DNA from: Oenanthe sinensis
Lineage: Eukaryota > Streptophyta > Magnoliopsida > Apiales > Apiaceae
Assembly: GCA_028671895.1 (NCBI GenBank)
Contig: JAPMAC010000221.1
Location: 806,001 to 870,000, forward strand
DNA length: 64,000 bases
Direction of reading: 5' to 3'
The notes under the pieces are model-generated. The model did not search any database and was not told the origin of the DNA. It saw only the letters and a list, made by a program, of their open reading frames with translations. The position numbers and the translations under genes are program-made. Shown piece by piece: positions 23,801-36,170 of this stretch (positions are counted from its first letter, which is position 1; each line of letters begins with the position of its first letter).

Positions 23801-26309
23801 CTATTTTTTGTATGACACTTATTATTTCTCCATATGTTAATTCTTCATAATTTATGAATCCTAAGTCTTTACTTAATTCTTCACGAATTTTATGTGCAAA
23901 TAGATTAGGTTAACCATTAACAAATTTTTCTTTCCAAAATGGTTTATTACTATCGTCTCTTATCATAACTCTGGACAGAAATACATCCTTATACCATCTA
24001 AAGTCACTCAGAGTTGGGCAATTTAGGTTACTGAGTTGGTCATGGATTCTTTCAGTAATATTACTAGGTGTTCCTATAAAATGTTTTATTATCGTATATA
24101 TTAAAGTATTAACTCCGTCAGGAATAAATCCTATCTTTTCTTCAAATATTGGTTGACCATCATTGTCTAATTGATATGCAGTAATTATATTATGTCTAGT
24201 ATCTTCAGTAAGGTGTTTTTCCCACCAAGATCTTAGGGTTCCTGTAAACCCATTAGTTAGAATTTCAACAATATCACTTTGGTTTAAATGATCAAATGTT
24301 GTTATATATGTATTTGCCACCATTGACATATGGTTTAATTTGTTTAATATTTCTTGTTCACTAAGACCATCTATATTCCACTCATACATTTTATTGGCTG
24401 AAACAAAAAACTGGTTATCTAGGTTTCTTTCTTCAAATTGTAAATCTGGAGGAGTTGGTCTGGAGTACCAATTCTTCGTTTGTGTTGTGATATTGGGTTG
24501 ATTAAAACTTAATTTTTTAAATTGATTTTCTATTTCAATTATAGAATCATTACTATCACTATCATTAGGGCTTTCATAAAAGCCTAAAACTCCTATAGTT
24601 TTGCTTGATTCTGGTTTATCTAATTTTTTAAATATTTTATCAAGAGTTTTAATTAGTTCTTTATCTTTATTAGGTAGACTTAAATTTTCTCTTTTACTGG
24701 GTAAATTTATCAAGGGTTTTTCTTCACTTTCTTTATTTGGATCTGGATATTGTTTAATATCTGAATCTTTAATCTTGTCTTCAATTTTATCTAATTGCTT
24801 ACCTAAAGAGGCTAGATATTGATTAGTGAAATTATTTTGCTCAATTAGTTTCTTTTCATCATTCTTTCCATCAGATATTTTAAATGGTGAAGCTATGATA
24901 ACCGTATTTTTAACTGGGATTATTATTGTTTCTATAGGGGGATGACTAGATGATACTTTTGTCTTATCTTCTTTAATCCATTGTGTTTTAGTAATTACAT
25001 TACATTTACCATAGTATCTTTCATACCAAGAATAAAAAGTAATATTTATTTTTTCTTTTACTAGGAATGATTTCCACTTATTAACTACTTTTTCTCTTTC
25101 TTCAGGACTATGATTGTCTCTAAACTGGTGTCTTTTTAATCTATTTTCTTTTGAATTAAAATCTTCTGTTAAGATTTTCCAATTGATTTTAACTTCTTTA
25201 TTAATTACTTTTAGTTGATTATTAATAGATCTTGTTTCAAAATCTGACTGTGTAGGAGATAAATGTTCTTCATCTTCTTCAGATTGGTTACTAGATTTAT
25301 TATAATAGGGTTGACTAGTCTGTCCTTCACTAATAATTCCTTTTAATTTTATATTTTTAACATTTGTTCTACTAAGTAGTTCAGAATCTTGTCTAGATGA
25401 TGTAACTGACCTTGTAGTTATTTCGTCTAACATTAATGGTTTTCTAATATTATCGAAGCTTATTCTAACAGTTCCATCTAAATATTGTTTAATATTATCT
25501 AGATTCATTAAGTTATTTGTTATTGGCGCCTGAGGTATTTCATTATCTAAAACCCATTGGCTAGGAAGATTGATATCTTTCCAGAGTATAGTTTTTGGTA
25601 CTTGAATATTAGCATCATTAGTGCTACTTTGAATTAAAACAGTTTTATCTTTTGGACATTTATTTAATGCATGAATGTTTAAATTAGTTTTCATTGTTTT
25701 ATAGTAAATTCTATATATTAATGCAAGTGGTTGTGATCCCTCAATCATGTGAGTGATTTCACCAGCTGTTTTAATATTTAATGTTAATGCTTTTAATAAA
25801 TGGGGGTCATTCAGACTTAAAGTAAAGTCTGGAAAGCAATTAAAATGAACTGGTCCATTATGGAGGCTCGATTCCATAATGCCTAATATACTAGGGACAT
25901 AGTTTAAATACCTAGCATCTCTTAAACATAAAAGAATGCTAGAGTTAATTCCTTTTACTGATAACGGTTTTACTGCTACTTGTATTAATCCTATATGAAT
26001 AAAATTATAACTTTTCTTTTTATATTTTTTTATAATTTCATTTGTTAATAAAGAACAGTTTTCGTGTTCTTTGTTAATAGCATAGATTTTCTCTACTGTT
26101 TTTACATTGTAATTTGTTTTAAATTTATCTGTAAAAGTTGACTGATAGATCTGCTTTGGGTCTATACTAGGTATATTCCAATTTCCTAATTCTTGACTAA
26201 TATTTTCATAACTATGTTCTTCCTGGTTTATGAAGTCGGGAATTGAAGGGATCGATGTCATCGGTGACCTTGAGCTAACTGAGGAATTAGACCTAAATAA
26301 TTTATTCAT
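20856..26309 (-). pseudogene. ORF1 polyprotein of the endogenous caulimovirid (MP-CP-PR-RT-RNase H), two nonsense codons
   Basis: A single frame of 1818 codons from ATG 26309 to TGA 20856-20858, interrupted by TAA at 23910-23912 and TGA at 23301-23303. Segment 1 (799 codons) begins with a 30K-type movement domain at about residues 60-215, including GLIQVAVKPL at 107, then a charged linker and a coat-protein region from about 600. The second segment ends the coat protein with a CGKPGHYKNEC zinc knuckle whose first Cys position is Tyr. The third segment has a coiled coil, an aspartic protease motif (DSGAD, residues 139-143 counted from Met at 23174), reverse transcriptase with YIDD (489-492) and RNase H (TDAS near 637, DFLTRE near 753). 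It would have encoded movement, assembly and replication proteins. Confidence 0.85.
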
Positions 26310-26601
26310 TGATCTTGTTTTTACTGATTCTTAATATCTAAGGTGATTCTGGGTTTTTAATGCATACCTTCTTACCTTATGTCTACTCATACCTATGTTT
26401 AAAGCCCTTATCCAACACTGCTCTACCCTGAGACTTACAAAAGGATTACCTGGCAACTTAGGTGGTCTACAGTAAGATATGTGACTAATAATAGCAGAAT
26501 AACCAAAAGATAACTAAGAAGCAGCTGTAAACAATATGAATGAAGAGATTACAGGAATAATAACTCAATAACTCAATGATTACCGGGAGGCTCTGATACC
26601 A
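26310..26601 (-). promoter_or_regulatory. Viral leader with tRNA-Met primer-binding site
   Basis: The minus strand reads TGGTATCAGAGC at 26601-26590, complementary to the 3' end of plant initiator tRNA-Met. This is the start of minus-strand DNA synthesis in caulimovirids and the zero point of their maps. About 280 nt of non-coding leader follows before the ORF1 ATG. Seven bases beyond the primer site the sequence turns into a TA tract. Confidence 0.85.
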
Positions 26602-26605
26602 AAAG

Positions 26606-26608
<3 letters not shown>

Positions 26609-26670
<62 letters not shown>
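26609..26670. repeat. (TA)n microsatellite
   Basis: About 31 uninterrupted AT dinucleotides, directly at the primer-site end of the viral copy. Confidence 0.97.
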
Positions 26671-26672
<2 letters not shown>

Positions 26673-27048
26673 TAAGGTTCAAATAGGAACCCATTAATAG
26701 CCGAGGAACTCGAGAAATCACTAACAAAAAAATTTAATTTTCACAATTTGACTTGATCCAATTAATTATTAAGGTTGAATTATTTATATTAGATGTTTAA
26801 TTGAATTCTAATACACGTTGATAATTTTACAAAAATATTAAAATTATATTCTGTAAAATTATCGTAGTACAAAATACAAGAGAGAATATATTATAAAATA
26901 TATGTTTAAGAACATAATAAAATATAAATTATATAGCATATGTTAATAATATAGTTAATAACATAGTGTAAAACATATTTACATTAAAAAAGATTATTAA
27001 GTGGTTCCTAGAGTTCCCGATGTAATAGTTGTTCCCCGTAGAACCTTA
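26673..27048. mobile_element. MITE with about 45-bp terminal inverted repeats
   Basis: The left end TAAGGTTCAAATAGGAAC and the reverse complement of the right end, TAAGGTTCTACGGGGAAC, match and continue with a GGAACTC block. TA tracts lie on both sides, suggesting insertion at TA. It has no coding capacity. Confidence 0.65.
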
Positions 27049-27229
27049 CTATATATATATAAACATAGCCATAATATATATACACACTATTATAACACGT
27101 TATCAGCACGCGTCTTTATCCAACTAAGACTTGTTTAATGAAGAAGGTACCATATAATCATACTTATTTTAATTTATATTCATTGTTTATGAATTTATTT
27201 ATATTATTTATTATTATTATAAAGATGGT
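27049..27229. other. Spacer with a retrotransposon primer-site-like motif
   Basis: Contains TA runs and the string AACACGTTATCAGCACG at 27094-27110. It resembles the LTR/primer-site junction of some plant copia elements, though the rest of such an element is not present. Confidence 0.35.
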
Positions 27230-28490
27230 TGTTAGGTCTCGAAGTATTGTAGAAGGGGGTTGAATATGATAATCACTAAACTAAAAATTTCTTTCAAATC
27301 TGTTGCAGATAAATAATTTAGATTTCGGTTAGTGGGTTCTAGTTCATGAGGTGAATAGTCTTTAGGATATTGAAATAAGGAACACAAAATTTTTCCAAGA
27401 GATATATTCGATATATAAATCTTGAAGGGTTTGCAACACTTCAGAAATAATAACCGACTACAATTCAAGAACAATAAAGTTCTGGCCTCTACAATCTTGT
27501 TTTGACTTCTGTGTATATTCTTTGGTGTGTTCTTCTCCAACAATGTTAATTGAAAGAGACGAACGAGTACTCTCTTAAAAAATTGGCTCTGCTGCTTTGT
27601 GGTGCCTATACATGGTATTCTTGTATAGTTGCCTTAGTTAATTTCCTGAGTGGCGCCTGCAAGAGTGATTCCGTTGTATGGCTTACTTGACTAGCGCCTC
27701 AATAGTGTAACACAAGTATTTCTTGACTTAAAAATATTTTTGATCTTCACTGATATTCCCATTTCTTCAATCTCTCTTCCACTCTTCCCTTCAATCAACT
27801 ATTTTCTTTTGAATGAATAAGATATTTTTTTTTCTTGACGTGTTGACGCTTATTGCACTGGTCTGGTTCAGAAATGACTAACACTGAATCAAATTCTCTT
27901 ATCCTCTGTATAATTCTAATTGACATTACTTCAGCTGTTTCATTGCTTCGAACATTGACTATCAATAAACATTGTACTTTTACAGAAATCTTTTCCGGTA
28001 CTTAGACAATATCTCCATTTCTAGTACAATCTTGAATACTTCATTTTCTGTTCTTCACTGATGCTTGAACATATAAATGAACGTCTTTTAATGAGTATAA
28101 CTTCAAGAATGCAGTTGTATTCTTTAAACTTTGTCTTTACCATGTGTTCAATTATTCTAGATTCCTATGCTTCGAACACCGTCTATCTTCAATCAATGCT
28201 AATATGTTGAAATCTTCTAGTGACACTTTTATATTGAATCTTCAACACTTCTGAAACCCTGAATGTCTTTACACATTATTCTTCACTAAGGTATGAACAT
28301 ATTAATTAACTTCTCTCAATGACCTGTAGTAGACTTCAAAACTTCTTCTAATGTCTTGATTCACTGTATTTGCCTTATATTTATTTCTTTCTGATATCCG
28401 TGTAGACGTTGTATTATTTACCTGTCATGTTCTATTATTGAGTTATCATGACTTTTGTTCATACAGATTCGCAATCTCACCAATAATAGC
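27230..28490 (-). repeat. 3' LTR of element E
   Basis: 27230-28000 matches 39082-40479, with shared strings such as GAGATATATTCGATATATAA and TTGACGTGTTGACGCTTA. The right boundary near 28490 is a guess from sequence character. The partner LTR is cut by element C before this point. Confidence 0.55.
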
Positions 28491-28811
28491 AGAGGTATTA
28501 AATCACATAAAATTTAAATTAAAGTTCAAACAAATATTTAGGGATACACCTAACCGTCTGGCATAACCTATCTAATTCTCTAGATATTCATTTTACTGTA
28601 TATAAAATCAAGTATGAAATGTACTATTTAAAATCATTAATCCTAGCATGTAATCTTATTCTTAGTAATCAATTAAGCATTGAAGTCCTAAGATGCTAAC
28701 ATGCTGATATGAATTTAATACATTTCAAAACTTAATAATCATACAATTCTGAATTAGATAAAAGTATACTAGTTAGAATGTTTACATGTGAAGTGTTTAG
28801 TGACTCATGTC
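28491..28811 (-). other. Internal or LTR-edge DNA of element E, non-coding
   Basis: AT-rich stretch between the presumed LTR end and the target duplication of solo LTR G. Nothing coding was seen. Confidence 0.4.
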
Positions 28812-29170
28812 CAGTGTGTTAGTGTAGGTGCCCTAGAGGCAATACAATGTTCCTTTTCTTATGGACCTTTATGTCATTTGATTATTCAATAAACGTATTT
28901 ATTATGACTTTAATTACTGCGATATATTTGTTAGCATAATAAATGTCCTTAGAATCATGATACACATTGTATAGTTTAGTACATGACTTGAACTTGAGAT
29001 TATATAATATATCATATTCTTAAAAAGTCCCTAGTCGAGTATTATTATTATAGGACAATAATAATACACAAATAGACTAGTATGTTGTTTGACTGATAAT
29101 CACATCTCATTGGTTATAAGTATGGGGATACTAAAGTCAATACATAGGTACATGTAGGAGTACATGATAC

Positions 29171-30736
29171 TGTTGGGTTCCGAGGCATAAAACGCAGCGG
29201 ATTAAACGTAAATATAACGAAAATTTTCGGAACCCAAACCCTAGGATCCGTGTATAAGCTTGGAAAGATTATGGTGAAACGAAATCATACCTTTGTTTGG
29301 TCTTGACTACTACGAACTCAACGGAGATCCTAGCTTTCACAACTTGTGTCTTCCTCTTGAAAACACCTCTATGGTATCCACACGAGCACCTTCAAGAACG
29401 TCTCACGATCTCGATTATGGAACGGATGTACTAGCCTCCTCTAGATGATTTCGAAACTGCCTTTGATGTGCTTGCTGCTGCTGCTGCCTCTATAGGGTTT
29501 TTCTTATCAAAAACGTTATGACCTATTAACCCTACATTATCTATTTATAATGGCTGGTTAATAGGCCCATAACAGCAACCCATAACAACAAAGCCTAACC
29601 CATGTAGGTTTAGGATTAAATAATAAAACCGAATTTTATTATTTAATTAATAACTAAGTCACACTTAATTATTAAGGGCAGAATTCAAATTCGAATTTAT
29701 ATTATTTCAATTAATTAAGTCTCACTTAATTAATATAATAAAATTCGAAATAATCATCAATTAATTTAAATCTATAATTTAAATTAACTATTCCTCTAAG
29801 TACTCTATGTGTGTGACTCTATAGGCTATTATTTAATTAGCAATAATTTTATTCTCCAATAAAATTATAAACAATGAGCGGTATCTAGTAATACATCATT
29901 GCTACCCAATTAAATAATAATTAAATCGTGATTCGATAAAACCTTTCGTGATTAATGTTTCCGTGTAATATAATCCCTTTAACCATATATATTATATATT
30001 AAACTCAAGGCATGTATTTAGTCATCCTCTTCAACATTTAATCCGGGTTTACTTGATCCATGAGTAGACTATGAAAACAAATCATTATTTGAGCACGGCC
30101 ATGCATTTTATAGTCTCACTCAATCAAGAGGCCAATAATATCTCTCCTAATTATAGGAGGGTTAAATCCTTTATCTATCATTCATATTTCTCATACGACT
30201 CATGATATACCCGATGTCCACTTTTATCATTACCCGGTCAAAGGTAACTTTTAATGTAGTCAAAGTATATTAATCATCGTATAGAAATATAATGATCTCA
30301 AGTCAGAGGATCATTACACCATTATCACCGTGAGTCTTTCTTATGACTTTATTAAACATGAAGAATCTCACTGTGGGTCTGTCCAGTACCATGTACTCCT
30401 GCATGTACCTATGTGTTGACTTTAGTATCCCCATACTTATAACCAATGAGATGTGGTTATCTGTCAAACAACATACTAGTCTATTTATGTATTATTATTG
30501 TCCTATAATAATAATACTCGACTAGGGACATTTAAGAATATGATATATTATATAATCTCAAGTTCAAGTCATGTACTAAACTATACAATGTGTATCATGA
30601 TTCTAAGGACATTTATTATGCTAACAAATATATCGCAGTAATTAAAGTCATAATAAATATGTTTATTGAATAATCAATTGACATAAAGGTTTATCAAAAT
30701 AAACATTGTATTGCCTCTAGGGCACCTACACCAACA
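29171..30736 (-). repeat. 3' LTR of element F
   Basis: 1566 bp, from TGTTGGGTTCCGAGG to CCTACACCAACA on the plus strand. It is related to the LTRs of A and G but in the opposite orientation. A purine-rich tract on the minus strand (complement of 30737-30745) precedes it, as expected for plus-strand priming. Confidence 0.88.
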
Positions 30737-30750
30737 ATCTCCCGCTTGCA

Positions 30751-33700
30751 CTAGAGCCAATCACCCATGTATCTAATACCCATGGAACTAGTGTGACCGT
30801 CGTGCTTCTTCTGCGACAAGCCTTTGGTCAGTGGGTCTGCAATGTTATCATTTGTGTGCACTTTACATATGTGTATGTCACCCCTTTCATTAATCTCTCG
30901 AATGAGGTGATATCTCCTGAGTATGTGTTTGGTTCGGGAGTGAGCTCTAGGTTCTTTAGCCTGTGCAATGGCTCCATTATTATCGCAGTATAGATCAATG
31001 GGATCTGCGATCGATGGAACCACTCCCAAATCAGAAATGAATTTTCGAATCCAAACAGCTTCCTTAGCCGCTTCACAAGCTGCAATGTACTCAGCCTCCA
31101 TTGTAGAATCAGCTACTGTTTCTTGCTTTGAACTCTTCCAACTTACAGCACCTCCATTTAGACAAAACACAAAACCAGACTGTGATACAGTATCATCCCT
31201 GTCTGTTTGAAAACTTGCATCGGTGTAACCTTTTACAACCAGTTTTTCCTCTCCTCCATACACCAAGAATGAATCTTTAGTCATTTTCAAGTACTTTAGA
31301 ATATTCTTGACAGCCGTCCAGTGACCTTCACCTGGATTAGATTGGTATCTGCTCGTCATGCTTAAAGCATACGAAACATCTGGGCGAGTACATACCATCG
31401 CATACATGATGGATCCAATTGCTGAGGCATATGGAACCTTACTCATGCGGTCCTTGTCATCCAATGATTTCGGACACTGATCTTTAGAGATCGTTATCCT
31501 TTGAGACACGGGGACATATCCCCTTTTTGCATTTTGCATACCAAAACGATGCAAAACCTTATCGATGTATGTACTCTGACTTATACCGATCATCCTTCTA
31601 GATCTATCCCTATAGATCCTCATTCCTAGAATGTAGGATGCTTCTCCTAAGTCTTTCATAGAGAAGTTGCTCCCTAACCAAATCTTAACAGCCTTGAGAG
31701 AAGGTATGTCATTCCCCATTAGTAGTATGTCATCAACATATAGTACTATGAATGCCACATGGCTCCCACTAACCTTCTTGTAAACACAAGGTTCATCTTC
31801 GTTTTGAACAAAGCCATACTCTTTGACTGTTTCATCAAAACGGATATTCCATCTCCTAGAGGCTTGCTTCAATCCATAAATGGATCGACGTAATTTACAT
31901 ACCTTGCTAACATTCCTTGGATCGACAAAACCTTCAGGTTGTGTCATGTACACATCCACATCCTCTTCAAGGATTCCGTTAAGGAAGGCTGTTTTGACAT
32001 CCATTTGCCAGATTTCATAATCATGGAATGCTGCAATAGCAAGCAAACTCCTTATGGACTTGACCATAGCCACTGGTGAGAAAGTCTCATCATAGTCAAT
32101 ACCATGAATTTGTCTGAAACCTTTTGCAACCAGTCTTGCTTTATAGGTCTGAACATTTCCATCCATGTCAGTTTTCTTCTTGAAAACCCATTTGCACCCT
32201 ATGGGTTTTACCCCTTCAGGTGGATCAACCAAAGTCCATACTCGGTTTTCGTACATGGAATCCATCTCGGATTTCATGGCTTCTAGCCATCTCTTAGAGT
32301 CTGGACTGTTCATAGCATCTTGGTATGTGAGAGGCTCATCTTCGTCTATGAGCATCAAATCACCACATTGAGTCAAGAGAAATCCATATCTCTCTGGCTC
32401 ATGGCGAATTCTACCAGTTCTACGAACAACCTGTGTTTGTTGAGCATTATCATTATCCTGCTCTTGTTCCACTTCAGGTTCAATACTATTTTGTGGTTCT
32501 CGATCTTCATCGAGGTCTATAGTTCTCCCACTGTTTCTTTTGGAAATAAAATCTCTTTCCATGAAAACAGCATCTCGAGCAATGAACACTTTCTGCTCAG
32601 AAGGACTATAGAAATAGTACGTCTTTGTTTCCTTAGGGTATCCCACAAAATTGCACTCTTCAGATTTAGGTCCAAGCTTGTCAGATACTTGACGCTTCAC
32701 AAACGCCTTGCATCCCCAAACTTTCATAAAGCTCATGCCTGACCGTTTCTTCTCCCATATCTCATATGGAGTCTTTTGAACCTTCTTAGTAGGAACACGG
32801 TTAAGTGTGAAAGCCGCTGTTTCTAGAGCATAACCCCAGAAACTAATTGGAAGATCTGCATGACTCATCATCGATCGCACCATGTCCAACAAGGTGCGAT
32901 TTCTCCTCTCTGAAACTCCATTCCATTGAGGTGTACCTGGCGGAGTGAGTTGTGATACAATACCACACTCCTTTAAATAATCTTTAAATTTTGTTCTCAA
33001 GTATTCTCCTCCACGATCAGATCGTAAGATTTTAATACTTGCACCTCCGCCAATTTGCTTCTCTACTTCAGCCTTTTATTCTTTGAACTTTTCAAAAGAA
33101 TCGGATTTATTCTTCATAAGATATACATATCCATATCTACTGAAATCATCAGTAAATGTTATGAAGTAGTAGTAGCCTCCTCTAGCCATCACACGCATTG
33201 GGCCACATACATCACTATGTATTAGCTCCAGACGTTCAGTGGCCCTTTGACCCTTACCAGTGAAAGGGGCTTTAGTCATTTTACCAAGCAAACAAGATTC
33301 GCATTCTTGGTATGATTCAAAATCAAACTTATCCAAATATCCATCCTTATGTAATTTGGATATGCGTTTCTCATTTATATGGCCTAGACGACAATGCCAG
33401 AGGTATGTTTGATTTGAGTCATTAACTTTAAGTCGTTTGTTTTCTATATTATAGACAGGATTATCTAAGTCAAGAACATATAAACCATTAAACAAACGCG
33501 CAACACCATAGGTTAAATCATTCAAAGCAAAAGAGCAACAATTGTTCTTTATCATAAACGAAAAACCTTTCTTGTCCAAACAAGAAACAGAAATAATGTT
33601 TCTGCGAATCGCAGGCACGTAAAAACAATTCTCCAGTTCTAAAACTAGCCCTGAGGGCAAAGATAAATAATAGGTTCCTACAGCTAAAGCAGCAACTCTT

Positions 33701-34716
33701 GCTCCATTGCCAACTCGTAGGTCCACTTCTCCTTTAGCCAATGTCCTACTTCTCTGCATTTCCTGCACATTTATACAAATGTGAGTAGCACATCCAGTAT
33801 CCAATACCCAAGATGTAGAAATAGACAGATTGACTTCTATAACATATATACCTGAGGTAGAAGCTTGCTCAGCCCTCTTCTTCTTCAGATCCTCCAAGTA
33901 AACTGAACAGTTTCTCTTCCAGTGACCAGTTTTCTTACAGTAGTGACATTCACCCTTAGCGACCCCACCTTTAGGCTTTAAAGCCTGTTTGGGACCTGAC
34001 TTTGGCTTGGGTGTAGAATCAGAACCTGTCTTCTTCTTACCCTTCCACTTGCCTTTCCCTTTGGCCTTACCTTTATTGCCCACCATCAGTATGGGAGCAG
34101 GTTCATCCGTCTTCATGTTGGTCTCATATGTTCTCAACATAGCCAACAATTCAGTAGGTGTTTTGTCAAATTCATTCATGTTGTAGTTTATGATAAACTG
34201 GGTGAATTTGTTGTTCAAAGAATTCATGATTAGGTCAATACCAATTTCCTGAATAATCGGGAAACCCAAAGTATCAAGATACTCAATGTAACCAATCATC
34301 TTCTATACATGTGGGCCAACTGGTTCACTTGCCCCTTGTTTGCAATTAAAAAGTGACTTGCTCGTGTTGAACCTTTCTTGACGAGTTTGGCTTGCAAACA
34401 TGCTTTGCAAGTGCTCATAGATAGTATATGCATCCATATGCACATGCTGTCTTTGAAGCTCAGCACTCATAGTTGCCAACATAAGACATGCAACATCAGT
34501 TGCATCATTCTCATCCTTTGTGTGGGCTGCTCGTTCCTCAACAGTAGCGCCCTCAAGAAGGGGACCTGCCGGAGGAATATCAATGACATGAAGCTTGCGC
34601 TCCTGCCTGAGGACAATCCTGAAATTCCTCTGCCAGTCTAGGAAGTTGTTTCCTCCTGTCAGCTTATCCTTCTCAAGGACAGATCGTACGGATAGTGTGT
34701 TTGTGCTGTTTGTCAT
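30751..34716 (-). pseudogene. Gag-pol polyprotein of element F, two nonsense codons
   Basis: One frame from ATG 34716 to 30751, broken by TAG at 34303-34305 (in gag) and TAA at 33076-33078 (in integrase). Order: gag, zinc knuckle CHYCKKTGHWKRNC, aspartic protease (VLDTGCATHIC), integrase zinc finger and core (HSDVCGP), reverse transcriptase (YVDDILLMG) and RNase H (YTDASFQTD, ADSTMEAEYIAA). It is nearly collinear with the polyprotein of element A and uses the same gag start. Angela lineage is inferred from the integrase and LTR style. Confidence 0.88.
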
Positions 34717-36070
34717 TACTTGGTATCTACAATGATAATAGCACAAAATAAACATTAGATTGTCTGAGTTATTTATTATGTTCAAATGATTATGATACAT
34801 TCATAATATATCTCCCACTATTTTTATCAAATTAATAGCCCTTACTATTAATTTGGAAAGTATATCCCATAATTCTTTCTAGTGAGCCAAGATCTATATT
34901 TCGTCATGTCTTAAGTCAACCACTGGAAGTCCTTAAGAATGATTATTTAGGTAGACAACATTTGTCAATTATATCATATATAATTCTTGGATAGTTTGGT
35001 GAGCAACGATTGATCTTATCTATCTAATAGATTTTTAACCAAACTCCATGCTTCTAAGTTCATAATTGTTGAATATAACCGTTTACTTTCACCTTATTAT
35101 GACGACTCAGTTAAGTTTGACCCAATGATACAACGGCCGAATATAACCGTTTATATTCACCGCATCTCACCATGATAGATAGGAGTCCCCTGCCACTGAC
35201 AGTCTTTCCCCTAATCGATCTAGGATTCGATGAGTGTTCATTCATTGGAAAGCATCCGATTAAAACTTAATATTTTGTTAAGGGGTTTATAAAATTTATG
35301 ACGATCATGATCACATCATGAAGAGATCCTCAATTTTTCCTTGAACTAAATATTTCAAATTGACATCTTAAATTGTTCATTTCCCAGGTAGATGGAGGAT
35401 ACCAGTGGTCACACTTAAAACCCATCAGCCTTACGAATACGCATATCCGTTTTTGTCAGAAAATCCCAATTATAGATATCAAAATACATATTCAATTCCG
35501 TGTTTTAAAAATCCATATTTCATAAACACAAGAATCTCATGATCGTTTCTTAATTTTAAAATCTTAAATCGTTACAGATTTTATCTTGTTTAGCATGGCA
35601 AGCATGGCATGGGTGACGTATCTAATACATGCATACATCATTAATCTAATTAAAACGTGCATCTTCTACTCTACACATACATTCATACATCAATATGTAA
35701 AGTACAGTATGTAAACGGGCTTGGTTATGGCCCCTTTCCTATGTGATCCTTTCGAGCTAATGAAAGGATCAAAGTCAATCTATGGTGGTGAAATATAAAT
35801 ACAATTACATGTCTTCATTCTTCTTGTATCCATGGGTGCTTGCTCCTCTTCTTGGATCATCCTTCAATCTTCAAGTACATTACATGGAATAATTGAATAC
35901 AACCTATACTAATGTACTTACATAAGAAAACTCGAGTTACATTCGAGGTTAAACAATTACAAGAATGAAGAAAATGATATGCAAGTCGTATTTATAAAAC
36001 GAAAACCAAAACCATTAATCTAGGGGTCTAAGGGCCATAACCAGCACCATGCTCAAGTACACAAAATAAA
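34717..36070 (-). other. Leader region of element F, non-coding
   Basis: Collinear with the leader of element A from the GAGCATGGTGCTGG motif (A: 46016) down to gag. No ORF or RNA gene was seen. Confidence 0.6.
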
Positions 36071-36170
36071 ATATTGCGGGGGTTCGGGGGCGGCAGCCCC
36101 TGGGCGGGGGTCCGGGGGCGGCAGCCCCATGGCGGGGTCTGGGGGCGGCAGCCCCCAGCTTGGGTCGACC
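36071..36170 (-). repeat. GC-rich triple repeat at the 5' end of element F
   Basis: Three imperfect units of about 28-30 bp, each with the core GGGGGCGGCAGCCCC. Each core is itself close to an inverted repeat (GGGGC...GCCCC). Base composition is strikingly unlike the AT-rich surroundings. It replaces the expected LTR, primer site and upper leader. Confidence 0.85.

Larger units (their letters stand above)
18892..26608 (-). mobile_element. Endogenous florendovirus-like caulimovirid, near full length, inactive
   Basis: About 7.7 kb reading right to left: tRNA-Met primer site (26601-26590), leader, large ORF1 (26309-20856), overlapping ORF2 (20878-19561), and a promoter-bearing region (19560 to about 18892). 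There are no LTRs and no integrase, as expected for Caulimoviridae copies captured in a plant genome. A one-ORF movement-coat-protease-RT-RNase H layout followed by a second ORF of unknown function fits the florendovirus group of endogenous pararetroviruses. TA dinucleotide tracts sit on both sides (18881-18891 and 26609-26670). The copy is broken by in-frame stops in both ORFs and a frameshift in ORF2, so it is a dead fossil copy. The left boundary is placed by the end of the TA tract and is uncertain by some tens of bases. Confidence 0.85.

Noticed and set aside
26590..26601. tRNA gene fragment (initiator Met 3' end)
   Set aside because: Only the 12-base primer-site complement is present, with no tRNA body. 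The same holds at 39068-39080 and 45454-45465.
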